Source: an uncultured Oscillospiraceae bacterium | GTDB taxonomy: Bacteria; Bacillota; Clostridia; Oscillospirales; Oscillospiraceae | NCBI GenBank assembly: GCA_947626315.1 | Contig: CANQRQ010000010.1 | Coordinates: forward strand, 1-64,000 | DNA length: 64,000 nucleotides | Direction of reading: 5' to 3' | Shown: positions 8,303 through 16,923 of the stretch, piece after piece | How the letters are laid out: the number at the start of each line of letters is the position of its first letter | Numbering within the stretch: position 1 is the first letter of the stretch | Translations under genes and position numbers: made by a program | The notes under the pieces: generated by a model | Databases searched by the model: none | Told to the model about the DNA's origin: nothing | What the model saw: the letters and a program-made list of their open reading frames with translations, nothing else

Positions 8303-8793
8303 GCTTGTCCTCCCTCCTTTTTGGCAAACAGGCAGCGGATATGCCCGACGATATGATAGATCTGATAGATGATCATCAGGGGCAGGCTGATCAGAAGGGG
8401 AATAAAGAAGACCTTCATGGAGACCTGGGGCAGAGAGCCCAGGGTGCTGTTGGTGGTCTGGATCGAGATAACGCTGCCCACGATGACGATCACGTTAAAG
8501 GCGATGGAGAGCAGGGAAACGACAACCTCCCAGGCCCGGTAGAGGCGGGCCGGCAGCCGTTCGATCAGCATGGTGGTGCGCACCTCGCCGTTTTCCCGTT
8601 CTACCAGGATCAGGCCGAAAAAGACGATGTAAATAAAGAGAGCCCGCATGAGCTCCTCCGTCCAGGGGACGGAGATCTTCAGCACAAAACGGAAAAGGAC
8701 CTGCAAAATGCCCAGCAGGGAGACCACCCCCACAGAGAGGATGGACAAAACGGTTCCGATTCCGGCGATGACCTTGTCAAGCTTATTCCACAA
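8299..8793 (-). CDS. dctQ: TRAP transporter small permease, DctQ family (system 2)
   Basis: A DctQ small permease with four predicted membrane spans that includes the family segment VPWTEELMRALFIYIVFFGL. The frame is open from an ATG at 8835, but that start has no ribosome-binding site. The TTG at 8793 has GAGGG seven bases upstream and yields a protein starting WNKLDKVIAG after the initiator, as is typical of DctQ, so it is chosen here (164 residues). It is coupled to dctM by a four-base overlap. Confidence 0.88.
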   Translation of the reverse strand: MWNKLDKVIAGIGTVLSILSVGVVSLLGILQVLFRFVLKISVPWTEELMRALFIYIVFFGLILVERENGEVRTTMLIERLPARLYRAWEVVVSLLSIAFNVIVIVGSVISIQTTNSTLGSLPQVSMKVFFIPLLISLPLMIIYQIYHIVGHIRCLFAKKEGGQA

Positions 8794-8908
8794 AACCTTG
8801 CCCTCGCTTTCTTGATAATGATCACCGCATAGCAAAGGATCTACGGATCATTTGCGCGATGTTCCGGGCCGTGAAGAAGCGCCGGCGCGTTCTTCCGGGA
8901 GATGGGGA

Positions 8909-8951
8909 GGAGCGGCTATCTGAGCGATTGCCTCAAATAGCCGCTCGCGAT
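8909..8951. promoter_or_regulatory. Intercistronic hairpin between dctP and dctQ (system 2)
   Basis: GAGCGGCTAT and ATAGCCGCTC form a 10-bp stem that extends with TGAG/CTCA. No U-run follows in the direction of the operon. Its position matches the hairpin in the first TRAP operon, which suggests a shared way of raising dctP expression over the permeases. Confidence 0.45.
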
Positions 8952-8981
8952 CGTTTTTGTCAGCGCGTTTGGGAGAGAAGC

Positions 8982-10067
8982 TTACGGCTCCATGCCGAGC
9001 TGCTCGTAAACGGCGGCCCGGGCTTCGGGAGCCAGGCTGTCGGCGCACTCAAGGATGCTGTCCATGGCGGCTTCCGTCCAGACCTCGGTATCCACGTCCA
9101 CAATGGTGTGGCCCTCGGCCAGCATCTTCTCAATGACGGCATCCTGACGGTCCATCAGACCGGCGTTGCACTCGTCCAGAGCCTGGGCGGCGCACTCGTC
9201 GAAGGCCTTCTGATACTCCTCGGGCAGGCTGTCATAGAAGTCCTTGTTGACGGTCCAGGTGTAGAAGGTGTTGATGTGGCTGGTCAGCATGGTGTGGGAC
9301 TGGACCTCGCACAGGCCGGCGTCATAGTAGGTCTCGATGGGGTTCTCCTGGGCGTCCACAACGTGGGTCTGCAGAGCGGTGAAGATCTCGGACCAGTTGA
9401 CAGGCGTGGCGATGGCGCCCAGAGCGCCCCAGACCTTCAGATAGAAGGTGGTCTCAGGCACGCGGAGCTTCACACCGGCCAGGTCGGCGGGGGTGTTGAT
9501 GGCCTTGTTGGCGGTGAGCTGACGGGGAGCGCGGTACTCGCGGCCCACAATGTACATGCCGGCGTCGGCCACGATGGGATCGATCACGTCGGAGACGGAC
9601 TCCCAGTAAGCCACGGCGGAATCAATGTCGCTGTAGACGAAGGGGATGGAGGTGGCGTTGTAGTCCTGCAGGACCTGGCTGAGGAACACGTCGCCAAAGA
9701 GGACGAACTGGACCTCGTTGGACTGGATCTGGCTCAGGTTCTCCTGCTCGGTACCCAGGGAAGCGCCCGCGAAGACCTGGACGTCCACATGGCCGTCCGT
9801 GGCCTCCTTGAGCAGCTCGGAAAAGCGCTGCACCGTCTGGTCCTCAATGGCGCCGGCGGTGGTGTGCAGGGCGGCGACGCAGGTGTAAACGGTGTCGTCG
9901 GCAGGGGCCTCGGCCGCGGGTTCCTCAGCGGCAGGCTCCTCGGCGGCGGGTTCCTCGGCCGCGGGAGCCTGGGTGGCGGGGGCGGAGCTGCCGCCGCAGG
10001 CGGCCAGAGCCAGGACCAACGTCAGCGCCAGCGCCATGGCCAACAGCTTCTTGATGGTGTCTTTCAT
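8982..10067 (-). CDS. dctP: TRAP transporter substrate-binding lipoprotein, DctP family (system 2)
   Basis: A 361-residue DctP-type binding protein. The lipoprotein signal ends at LALAAC (Cys about 24) and is followed by an Ala-Glu-Pro repeat linker of about 30 residues that matches the first DctP residue for residue. The binding domain follows and includes VVDAQENPIETYYDAGLCEV, the conserved region that contacts substrate. AAAAGGAG lies upstream of the ATG. The gene starts 60 bases after the alcohol dehydrogenase and is probably transcribed with it. Confidence 0.93.
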   Translation of the reverse strand: MKDTIKKLLAMALALTLVLALAACGGSSAPATQAPAAEEPAAEEPAAEEPAAEAPADDTVYTCVAALHTTAGAIEDQTVQRFSELLKEATDGHVDVQVFAGASLGTEQENLSQIQSNEVQFVLFGDVFLSQVLQDYNATSIPFVYSDIDSAVAYWESVSDVIDPIVADAGMYIVGREYRAPRQLTANKAINTPADLAGVKLRVPETTFYLKVWGALGAIATPVNWSEIFTALQTHVVDAQENPIETYYDAGLCEVQSHTMLTSHINTFYTWTVNKDFYDSLPEEYQKAFDECAAQALDECNAGLMDRQDAVIEKMLAEGHTIVDVDTEVWTEAAMDSILECADSLAPEARAAVYEQLGMEP

Positions 10068-10126
10068 TTTTGTTCTCCTTTTTGTTTTGTGTTTTATTTA
10101 AAAGGGCAAGCCCTTATAAATACGGC

Positions 10127-11155
10127 TCAGGACATTTGAAGCAGAATCTTGACCGCAAACTCGCTCTTCCTGTCCAGAATCTCAAAGGCGGAAGCCGCCT
10201 GCTCCATCGGCATGACCCGGCTGATCAGCCTGCGGATCGGGGCCTCATGGCTGTGGAGAAAAGCGATGGCGGAGGCGAAATCCTCCAGGGTGTAGTTGAA
10301 GGAGCCCAGGATGTTGAGCTCTTTATAGACAATGGGATAGCTGACAAAGCTGCTGGGAGCGGTGATCATGGCCACAAAGAGGATGGCGGCGCCGGGCCGG
10401 GCCATCTCCATTGCCTGCTCCAGAATATCCGGCCCGCCTGCGGCGACCAGAATGTTCTCACAGCCCTGGGGGCCGAAAAAGCCCTTCACAGCCGCCACCG
10501 CGTCCTCCCGGGACACGTTGACGGCGGCGTGGGCCCCCAGCTCCCGGGCCAGGCGCAGGTTTTCGTCCTGAATATCGGTGATCAAGATTTTTTTGAACCC
10601 GTAGGACGGAGCGATGATCAAAAGCAGCAGGCCGATGGTCCCCGCGCCGATGATCACCAGATTTTCGTCGTGGTCCCTGGGGATCCGGGACATCAGGTGC
10701 GTCGCCACCGCCAGAGGCTCCGTGAGCGCGCCCAGATCCAGCGGCACGTCCCCCAGAGGGCAGAGCACCGAGGCGGGCGCGGGAAAATACTCCCCGAAGG
10801 CGCCCAGCCCCCGCCAGCCGGGCGTGGAGGGCATAATGCGGTTTTCGCAGAGGTGGGGCCGGCCCTTCCGGCAGGCGGCGCAGGCGCCGCAGTTGATCTG
10901 AGGCATCACCGTGACGGGAAGTCCCAACGCCAGGCCGGAGACCCCGGGGCCCAGCCGGGCCACCGTGCCGGACAGCTCGTGCCCCAGCATCACCGGAGGC
11001 TTGCGGAAGGCGTGCTTGCCGTGATAGGCGTGGAGATCGGAGCCGCAGATCCCCGCGTATGCGGCTTTGACGAGAACCTCGCCTTCCCGCGGCTCGGGGA
11101 CGGGAATATCCCGGATCCCGATAACATAGGGCGCCTCGGCATAAATTGCTTTCAT
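10127..11155 (-). CDS. Zinc-dependent medium-chain alcohol dehydrogenase
   Basis: A 342-residue MDR dehydrogenase of the sorbitol/threonine/L-idonate dehydrogenase type, oxidising a secondary alcohol or sugar acid with NAD(P). Catalytic zinc ligands are C37 (GICGSD), H59-E60 (GHE) and probably E146. The structural zinc cysteines are C89, C92, C95 and C103. The nucleotide-binding motif GAGTIG is at 170-175. It leads the operon with the second TRAP transporter, so it likely performs an early oxidation of the imported compound. AAAGGA precedes the ATG. The substrate is unknown. Confidence 0.9.
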   Translation of the reverse strand: MKAIYAEAPYVIGIRDIPVPEPREGEVLVKAAYAGICGSDLHAYHGKHAFRKPPVMLGHELSGTVARLGPGVSGLALGLPVTVMPQINCGACAACRKGRPHLCENRIMPSTPGWRGLGAFGEYFPAPASVLCPLGDVPLDLGALTEPLAVATHLMSRIPRDHDENLVIIGAGTIGLLLLIIAPSYGFKKILITDIQDENLRLARELGAHAAVNVSREDAVAAVKGFFGPQGCENILVAAGGPDILEQAMEMARPGAAILFVAMITAPSSFVSYPIVYKELNILGSFNYTLEDFASAIAFLHSHEAPIRRLISRVMPMEQAASAFEILDRKSEFAVKILLQMS

Positions 11156-11196
11156 GAACGGTTCCTTTCAGCAGGCGGCGCTGCCGCCCGGTAAAC

Positions 11197-11253
11197 ATAC
11201 TACATAGGACCTAGCTGCTTTTTAGTTTACCATAGAGCGGGGAAAGGTGTAAA
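11197..11253 (-). promoter_or_regulatory. Promoter and operator of the ADH-TRAP2 operon
   Basis: TTTACA (11248-11253) and TAAACT (11224-11229) are 18 bases apart on the minus strand. ATACTACATAGGAC (11197-11210) lies just past the predicted start and matches 12 of 14 positions of the transketolase operator. The 12-mer TGTAAATTGGAA at the -35 also occurs at 6377-6388. Confidence 0.55.
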
Positions 11254-11312
11254 TTGGAATTATCCACAAATAAAGCGGGGAGGAATTAAACAGTTTAACT
11301 AAAATCCTATTG

Positions 11313-11346
11313 GTTTCAACCGGTCTTGCCCTCTGTTTCAACCGGT
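11313..11346. repeat. Two direct repeats of GTTTCAACCGGT
   Basis: Exact 12-bp copies at 11313-11324 and 11335-11346 are spaced 22 bp start to start, about two helical turns, between gntR and the ADH promoter. This spacing suits paired regulator sites on one DNA face. No cognate regulator is identified. Confidence 0.5.
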
Positions 11347-11383
11347 TTTTGACGCAAACGCAGGAAAGCTTACAAATTACAAA

Positions 11384-11406
11384 CCGGCGGCGCGGAGCGC
11401 CGCCGG
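11384..11406 (-). terminator. Probable terminator of the GntR regulator gene
   Basis: A perfect 10-bp GC-rich stem (CCGGCGGCGC / GCGCCGCCGG) with a 3-base loop lies just past the gntR stop and is followed on the minus strand by TTTGTAATTTG. Confidence 0.6.
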
Positions 11407-11429
11407 GAAGGAGACAGATAAGTTCCCGC

Positions 11430-12155
11430 TCAGCCGGAGAACTTCTCCCAGAACACATAGTGGTCCAGCACGGCCCGCTCGATGTTGGCCTTGTCCGCGT
11501 GGAGAATGATCTCGTAGAGCTGCCGGTGCAGGCGGATATAGGACTCGATGGCCCCCTCGGCAATGACGGTCTCCGTGGTCTTCTCCCGGCTGGGGACGGT
11601 GATGCGGTTGATGTACTCCGAGAGGGTGATGAGCTGGGGGTTCCGGGTAAGGCTGATGATTACATTGTGGAAGTGGCAGTCCGCCTCCGTGATGCGCCCC
11701 ACGTCCAGCTCCGGGCAGCCCACGGCGGCCTCCAGCTCCTCCAGGGCCCGGAGAAGGGGGGTCAGCTGCTCCTCTCCCAGGGGCTTGCCCATGAGCACAT
11801 ACAGGGTGCCGATGTCGATGGCCCGGCGCAGGTCCACAAAATCCTCCCAGCGGTTGTTCTGGAGAATCAGGCTGTAGAGCACCGGGGAGAGCATTTTCGG
11901 GTCAAAATGCTCGGTGACGAAGGTGCCCTCCGCCCGCTTGATATAGACCACCCCGTAGGCCTCCAGCTGCTTGATGGCCTCCCGGACGGAATTGCGGCTG
12001 GCGCCCATGTTGGCGCAGAGCTCCGCCTCTGTGGGGAGCTTGCTGCCGGGCTTGAGGCTGCCTTTGATGAGCTGATCAATGATCCAGTCCTTGACGGAAT
12101 CCACCACGGAGGTGTTCTTTAGTACAGGGTATTCCAGTGCGCCGACCTTATCCAT
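11430..12155 (-). CDS. GntR/FadR-family transcriptional regulator with FCD ligand domain
   Basis: A 241-residue regulator with an N-terminal winged helix (about 15-85, including KLPTEAELCANMGASRNSVR) and a C-terminal all-helical FCD domain (about 95-235). The FCD domain has the DLRRAID segment and histidines (DCHFHN, LHRQLYE) that in this family can bind a metal and an organic-acid ligand. It sits between the ADH-TRAP2 operon and the divergent transketolase operon and is the obvious local regulator. GGAG is nine bases before the ATG. It probably binds the CTACATAG-type operators described here, releasing when the acid is present; this is inference from position and operator sharing. Confidence 0.9.
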   Translation of the reverse strand: MDKVGALEYPVLKNTSVVDSVKDWIIDQLIKGSLKPGSKLPTEAELCANMGASRNSVREAIKQLEAYGVVYIKRAEGTFVTEHFDPKMLSPVLYSLILQNNRWEDFVDLRRAIDIGTLYVLMGKPLGEEQLTPLLRALEELEAAVGCPELDVGRITEADCHFHNVIISLTRNPQLITLSEYINRITVPSREKTTETVIAEGAIESYIRLHRQLYEIILHADKANIERAVLDHYVFWEKFSG

Positions 12156-12173
12156 ACATACCGCTCCATAATC

Positions 12174-12197
12174 CCGGCAGGTCCGCGGACCTGCCGG
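12174..12197. promoter_or_regulatory. Perfect 24-bp palindrome in the gntR leader
   Basis: CCGGCAGGTCCG and its exact complement form a gap-free palindrome between the gntR promoter and its ribosome-binding site. It could be an autoregulatory operator or a leader hairpin. On the plus strand it is followed by CTGTTTTTCTT, which resembles a terminator for antisense transcripts. Confidence 0.5.
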
Positions 12198-12220
12198 CTG
12201 TTTTTCTTATAATCTATTAT

Positions 12221-12249
12221 ATATTACTTGCAAAACAAGGCGCTGTCAA
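12221..12249 (-). promoter_or_regulatory. Promoter of the GntR regulator gene
   Basis: TTGACA (12244-12249) and TAATAT (12221-12226) are 17 bases apart on the minus strand, about 65 bases before the gntR start. Confidence 0.6.
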
Positions 12250-12375
12250 TATTTTTCCGCCCGGAGAAGTACCGGACCTCCCGGCAAATGCGCCAAAGCC
12301 TGGTAAAAACTGCACAATTTTTCTCTCAAAAAAGTGGGCATGTCTACAAAAATGGGGAACTTGGCAAAGAAGCTC

Positions 12376-12424
12376 TTTACAAACGGGGCAGATCTTGATA
12401 GGATTTAAACATCCTACATAGGAT
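12376..12424 (+). promoter_or_regulatory. Promoter and operator of the transketolase operon
   Basis: TTTACA (12376-12381) and TAGGAT (12399-12404) are 17 bases apart. The perfect palindrome ATCCTACATAGGAT (12411-12424) begins at the predicted transcription start. This is the best copy of the operator shared with the two TRAP operons. An alternative reading, TTGATA (12395-12400) with TAGGAT (12419-12424), would place the operator over the -10. Confidence 0.6.
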
Positions 12425-12446
12425 ATTTAAACGGAGGTGTATCCAT

Positions 12447-13265
12447 ATGACGGCTGATGAACTCTCCCGGATCGCCAACCGGCTCCGTCTCGATGTGGTC
12501 GAGACGGTGCATGACGCGGGCGACGGGCATCCCGGCCCCTGCATGTCCATTGCGGACATCATGGCGGTACTGTATTTTGAAGAGATGAAGCTGGACCCCC
12601 AGAACCCCCGCTGGCCTGAGCGGGACCGCTTTATCCTGTCCAAGGGGCACGCCTGCCCCATCCTCTACGCCGCCCTGGCCCGGCGCGGCTATTTCCCGCT
12701 GGAGGAGCTGAAGGGCCTGCGCTCCCTGGGCAGCTTTCTCCAGGGCCACCCGGACAGCAAGAAGATCCCCGGGGTGGACACGGTGTCCGGCTCCCTGGGC
12801 AACGGCGTGGCCATCGGCACCGGCATGGCCATGGGCTGCCGGATGCAGGGGATCGACAACTATGTGTACGTGATCGTCGGCGACGGCGAGGAGGAGGAAG
12901 GCATCATCTGGGAGGCCGCCATGGCCGCCGCCAAGTTTAAGCTGGGCAACCTGATCGTCTTTGCCGACCTGAACAACCACCAGTCCGGCGGCAGGGTCAC
13001 GGATCTGAGCAGCCTGTATCCGGTGCCGGATAAGTGGGCCGCCTTCCACTGGCACGTCCAGAGCATCGACGGGCACGATATCCCCGCCATCCAGAACGCC
13101 ATTGCCGAGGCCAAGAAGGTCACGGACCGGCCCAGCATCATCTGCTGCAAGACCCTGAAGGGGAAGAACATCCCCTACATGGAGGACAACAACGCCTGGC
13201 ACAAGCGGGTCCCCACGGACGAAGAAGTGGAGATTGCCCGCCAGGCCCTGAAGGACAAACTGTGA
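12447..13265 (+). CDS. Transketolase, N-terminal (thiamine diphosphate-binding) subunit
   Basis: A 272-residue subunit matching the N-terminal half of transketolase, which moves two-carbon ketol units between sugars. The thiamine diphosphate/magnesium motif is visible as GDGEEEEG followed by NNHQ, and the substrate-channel motif as SKGHACP. GGAGGTG precedes the ATG. The partner subunit follows nine bases later. Split transketolases like this are common in specialised sugar or sulfosugar pathways. Position under the shared operator suggests a catabolic role rather than the housekeeping pentose phosphate pathway. Confidence 0.92.
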   Translation: MTADELSRIANRLRLDVVETVHDAGDGHPGPCMSIADIMAVLYFEEMKLDPQNPRWPERDRFILSKGHACPILYAALARRGYFPLEELKGLRSLGSFLQGHPDSKKIPGVDTVSGSLGNGVAIGTGMAMGCRMQGIDNYVYVIVGDGEEEEGIIWEAAMAAAKFKLGNLIVFADLNNHQSGGRVTDLSSLYPVPDKWAAFHWHVQSIDGHDIPAIQNAIAEAKKVTDRPSIICCKTLKGKNIPYMEDNNAWHKRVPTDEEVEIARQALKDKL

Positions 13266-13274
13266 GGTGGAAGA

Positions 13275-14210
13275 ATGAGCACAAAGAGTACCCGTGAAGC
13301 CGCGATGCTGGCCATCCAGGAGGCCGCGCGCAAGGATGATAAAATTGTGATCGTCTCTCCGGACGCTGTGGCCGCCGCCCGGGCCACCAAGTTCCGGGAG
13401 GAATTCCCCGACCGGGTGATCGAGGTGGGCATTGCCGAGCAGGACGCGGTGGATATAGCCGCGGGCCTGGCCAGCACCGGCATGAAGCCGGTGGTGGTCA
13501 CCTACGCGGGCTTTCTCACCATGCGGGCCTGTGAAATGATCCGCACCTTTGTGGCCTATCCCGGCCTGAACGTGAAGTTCATCGGCCTCAACGGCGGCAT
13601 GCTGGGGGGCGAACGGGAGGGCGTCACCCACCAGTTCTATGAGGACGTGGGCATTCTGCGCAGCATGCCGGGGGTAAAGGTCCTCTGCCCGGCGGACGCC
13701 CAGCAGGCCAAGGAGGCCGCGTCGGCCATGCTGGAGCAGGAGGGGCCCGTCTACCTCCGCCTGGGCAGCGGCCGGGAGCCGGAGGTCTTTCCGGAGGGCA
13801 CCCCCTTCACCTACGGCAAGCTCCGGGTGGTGAAGAGCTACGGGCATGACGTGGCGGTCTTTGCCAGCGGCTTTGTCATGGACCGGGCGATCCAGGCCCT
13901 GGAGGAGCTGAAGGAGCAGGGGATCAACGCCACCCTGGCGGACGTCTCCACCCTCAAGCCCCTGGACGAGGAGGGCGTGGCGAAGCTCCTGACCGCGTGC
14001 GGCCGCGCCGTCACGGTGGAGGACCACAACATCTACGGCGGCCTGGGCAGCGCCGTCTGCGAAGCCGCCTGCAGGCTGGCCCCCTGCAAGGTGCTCCGCC
14101 TGGGCCTGCAGGACGTCTATCCCCGCAGCGGCAAGGCCGCGGAGCTGCTGGACGCCTATGGCCTCTCCGTGCAGGATATCGTCAACACGGCCAAAGAAGC
14201 AATGAAGTGA
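13275..14210 (+). CDS. Transketolase, C-terminal (pyrimidine-binding) subunit
   Basis: A 311-residue partner of the preceding subunit, with the pyrimidine-binding domain (about 1-165) and the C-terminal transketolase domain. The catalytic glutamate that activates thiamine lies in EVGIAEQD, near residue 55. It includes GGREGVTHQ-like loop residues in [13 protein letters not shown] ribosome-binding site (GAGGTGG) overlaps the end of the upstream gene. The two chains together make one active enzyme. Confidence 0.92.
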   Translation: MSTKSTREAAMLAIQEAARKDDKIVIVSPDAVAAARATKFREEFPDRVIEVGIAEQDAVDIAAGLASTGMKPVVVTYAGFLTMRACEMIRTFVAYPGLNVKFIGLNGGMLGGEREGVTHQFYEDVGILRSMPGVKVLCPADAQQAKEAASAMLEQEGPVYLRLGSGREPEVFPEGTPFTYGKLRVVKSYGHDVAVFASGFVMDRAIQALEELKEQGINATLADVSTLKPLDEEGVAKLLTACGRAVTVEDHNIYGGLGSAVCEAACRLAPCKVLRLGLQDVYPRSGKAAELLDAYGLSVQDIVNTAKEAMK

Positions 14211-14220
14211 GGGACAGAAC

Positions 14221-15915
14221 ATGACCTTGCAATCCGATAAAATTTTCTCCGGCGTGGAGCACGCCGACGCCAGAAGCCTGCTGTACGCCACCGGCCACCT
14301 GCCGGAAAACATCGGCAAAAAGCCCCTGATCGGCGTGGTCAACACCTTTAACGAGATCGTCCCCGGCCATTTCCATCTCCGGGGCATCGCGGACGCGGCC
14401 AAGCAGGGCGTGCTGATGGCGGGGGGCATCCCGGTGGAGTTTCCCACCATCGCCATCTGCGACGGCATCACCATGGCCCACAAGGGCATGATGTACCCCC
14501 TGCCCAGCCGGGAGCTGATCGCGGACAGCATCGAGTCCATGACCATGGCTCACGGCCTGGACGGCCTGGTTCTGGTGGTCAGCTGCGACAAGACCGTGCC
14601 CGGCGCCATGATGGCCGCGGCCCGGATGAACATCCCCTCCGTGGTGATCAGCGGCGGCCCCATGCCCACCGGGCATTACCGGGGCCAGGTCTCCGACTAC
14701 AGCGCCTGCATCGAGACGGTGGGCCGGGTCCACAGCGGGACCATGACCGAGGCCGAGCAGGAGGAGCTGACTCAGCACTGCTGCCCCGGCTGCGGCTCCT
14801 GCTCCGGCATGTTCACCGCCAACTCCATGAACTGCCTGGCCGAGGCCCTGGGCATGGCCCTCCCCGGCAACGGCACCATCCCATCCTATTACGGCGAGCG
14901 CCTGGGTCTGGCCAAGCGGGCGGGCATGGCCGCCGTGAACCTGGTGAAGGAGAACATCCGGCCCCGGGATATCCTCACGGAGAAGGCCTTTGAAAACGCC
15001 ATCCGGGTGGACATGGCCATCGCCGGCTCCACCAACACCACCCTGCACCTGCCGGCCATCGCCAACGAACTGGGGCTGAAGCTGCCTCTGAAGAAATTCG
15101 ATGAGATCAGCCGCGCCACCCCCAACCTCTGCCATATCAGCCCCAACGGCCAGCATCATATGGACGACCTGTACCGGGCCGGCGGCATCTACGCCGTCAT
15201 GCACGAGCTGGACAAGCGGGGCCTGATCGACCGCTCCTGCCTCACCGTGGCCGGCAAGACCCTGGGCGAGCTGCTGCCGGGGCACGAGGTCACGGACTAC
15301 CAGGTGATCCACCCCATCGACCGGCCCTACAGCCCCCAGGGCGGCCTGGCCGTCCTCTTCGGGAATCTGGCGCCTATGGGCTGCGTGGTCAAGGCGGCGG
15401 CCGTGTCAGAGAAGATGATGAAGCACACCGGCACCGCCCGGGTGTTCAGCTACATGGAGGACGCCACCCAGGCCATCCTGTCCGGGAAGATCGTCCCGGG
15501 GGACATGGTGGTGATCAAGTACGAAGGCCCCAAGGGCGGCCCCGGCATGCGGGAGATGCTCTCGCCCACGGCGGCCATTGTGGGCGCGGGCCTGGGGGAG
15601 ACCGTCTCCCTGCTCACCGACGGGCGCTTCTCCGGGGCCACCCGGGGCGCGGCCATCGGCCACGTGTCCCCGGAGGCCATGGAGGGCGGCGTCTTCGCCG
15701 TCATTGAGGACGGGGACCGGATCACCGTGGACATCCCCAACCGGAGCATCAGCCTGAACGTGGATGAGGAGACCCTTTCCAAGCGCCTGGCCGCCTGGAA
15801 GCAGCCGCCTTTGAAGGTGAAGGCCGGCTATCTGGTGAAGTATTGCAAGACCGTCTCGTCCGCCGCCACCGGCGCGGTCACGACGGAATATGCGGAAGGA
15901 GCGTTTGACCGATGA
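14221..15915 (+). CDS. IlvD/Edd-family dehydratase (dihydroxy-acid or sugar-acid dehydratase)
   Basis: A 564-residue iron-sulfur dehydratase. Family motifs are [11 protein letters not shown] (80-90), [11 protein letters not shown] (121-131) and CCPGCGSC (187-194). Cysteines C122 and C194 are in place, but the position of the first cluster cysteine of [2Fe-2S] enzymes is G49 (PGHFHL), as in the E. coli IlvD type. The cluster is therefore probably the oxygen-labile [4Fe-4S] form, fitting an anaerobe. The reaction is loss of water from a 2,3-dihydroxy acid to give a 2-oxo acid. No other branched-chain amino-acid genes are nearby, so a sugar-acid substrate is more likely than valine/isoleucine synthesis. 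Confidence 0.85.
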   Translation: MTLQSDKIFSGVEHADARSLLYATGHLPENIGKKPLIGVVNTFNEIVPGHFHLRGIADAAKQGVLMAGGIPVEFPTIAICDGITMAHKGMMYPLPSRELIADSIESMTMAHGLDGLVLVVSCDKTVPGAMMAAARMNIPSVVISGGPMPTGHYRGQVSDYSACIETVGRVHSGTMTEAEQEELTQHCCPGCGSCSGMFTANSMNCLAEALGMALPGNGTIPSYYGERLGLAKRAGMAAVNLVKENIRPRDILTEKAFENAIRVDMAIAGSTNTTLHLPAIANELGLKLPLKKFDEISRATPNLCHISPNGQHHMDDLYRAGGIYAVMHELDKRGLIDRSCLTVAGKTLGELLPGHEVTDYQVIHPIDRPYSPQGGLAVLFGNLAPMGCVVKAAAVSEKMMKHTGTARVFSYMEDATQAILSGKIVPGDMVVIKYEGPKGGPGMREMLSPTAAIVGAGLGETVSLLTDGRFSGATRGAAIGHVSPEAMEGGVFAVIEDGDRITVDIPNRSISLNVDEETLSKRLAAWKQPPLKVKAGYLVKYCKTVSSAATGAVTTEYAEGAFDR

Positions 15916-16871
15916 AAATCGCTATGATCGGCTGCGGCGCCGCCGGCAGCTGCTTTGCGGGCTATCTGAGAAAAGGCGGGGCCGATATCACCCTGGTGGA
16001 CCGGTATGAGGCCCATATGGACAAGATCCGGGACGAGGGGCTGGAGTTTATCATCTATCCCGACACCCACTATCATCTGGACGGCTTCAAAACCGCCTAT
16101 TCTGCCGAGGGCATCGGCACCATGGACCTGGTGATCTTCGTCACCAAGGCCACCCAGCTGGAAAGCGCCGTGGAGACGGCCATGCCCTGCATCGGGCCGG
16201 ACACGGTGCTCTGCTCCCTGATCAACGGCCTGGGCAACGACGACATTCTGCTCCGGCACTTCCCGGCCAACCGCATCCTCTGCGGCAGCGGCGCTCTGGG
16301 CACCGAGCTGCGGGGCCCCGGCTGCTGCGTCAGCACCGAGGTCAAGGGCACCCTGGTCCACTTCGGCCCTCTCCAGCCGGACAAGCTGATCATGGAGCGG
16401 GCGGCGGAGCTGGCAGAGCTCTTCACCAAGGGCGGCTGCCTGGCGGAGTACAGCGAGAACGACCGGCCCAACGTGTGGAAAAAGGTCATCATCAACAGCA
16501 CGGTGAACACCGTCTGCGCCCTGCTGCGGCTGAAGATCTACGAGGTGGCCCAGGACCCCTACGGCATGGAGCTGTTCCGGGGCGTGGTCCGGGAGGCCTG
16601 CGCCATTGCGGAGGCCAAGGGCGTACACTTCGACCCGGTGGAGTTTGAGAACACCCATCTGAAAAACTTCATCCAGAACATGGGGGACTACTACCCCTCC
16701 ATGGCCCAGGACATGCTGATGAACAAGCGGCAGACGGAGATCGACGTGCTCAACGGCATGCTGTCCCAGTACGGCCGCCAGTACGGCATCCCCACGCCGG
16801 TGAACGACGTGCTTACCACCATGGTCAAGGCCATCCAGGGCAACTACGACCGGCAGTATTTCAAGAAATAA
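15912..16871 (+). CDS. 2-dehydropantoate 2-reductase family protein (ApbA/PanE-like)
   Basis: A 319-residue NAD(P)-dependent reductase of the ketopantoate reductase fold. The Rossmann motif GCGAAG is at 7-12, LINGLGN is near 97, the catalytic lysine segment is [17 protein letters not shown], and the C-terminal helical domain carries [10 protein letters not shown]. The ATG overlaps the dehydratase stop by four bases, so the two are translated together. Here it probably reduces, or reversibly oxidises, the 2-oxo acid made by the dehydratase rather than serving pantothenate synthesis. This is inferred only from the operon. Confidence 0.85.
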   Translation: MKIAMIGCGAAGSCFAGYLRKGGADITLVDRYEAHMDKIRDEGLEFIIYPDTHYHLDGFKTAYSAEGIGTMDLVIFVTKATQLESAVETAMPCIGPDTVLCSLINGLGNDDILLRHFPANRILCGSGALGTELRGPGCCVSTEVKGTLVHFGPLQPDKLIMERAAELAELFTKGGCLAEYSENDRPNVWKKVIINSTVNTVCALLRLKIYEVAQDPYGMELFRGVVREACAIAEAKGVHFDPVEFENTHLKNFIQNMGDYYPSMAQDMLMNKRQTEIDVLNGMLSQYGRQYGIPTPVNDVLTTMVKAIQGNYDRQYFKK

Positions 16872-16885
16872 GGCAAAAACACGGG

Positions 16886-16923
16886 AAAACGGGGCTGCAG
16901 CGGGTGAGCTGCAGTCCCGTTTT
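16886..16923 (+). terminator. Terminator of the transketolase operon
   Basis: A 16-bp stem with one G-T pair (16886-16901 with 16908-16923) and a 6-base loop ends in TTTT. It contains the GCTGCAGTCCC sequence also found next to repeat copy A. Confidence 0.65.

Noticed and set aside
6620..8356. 578-codon plus-strand ORF running from repeat copy A into dctM
   Set aside because: Most of it is antisense to a certain permease gene and the remainder is the structured noncoding repeat.
12414..14546. 710-codon minus-strand ORF over the transketolase and dehydratase genes
   Set aside because: It lies antisense to three clear enzymes and its sequence is low-complexity Ala/His/Gly. No start signal was found.
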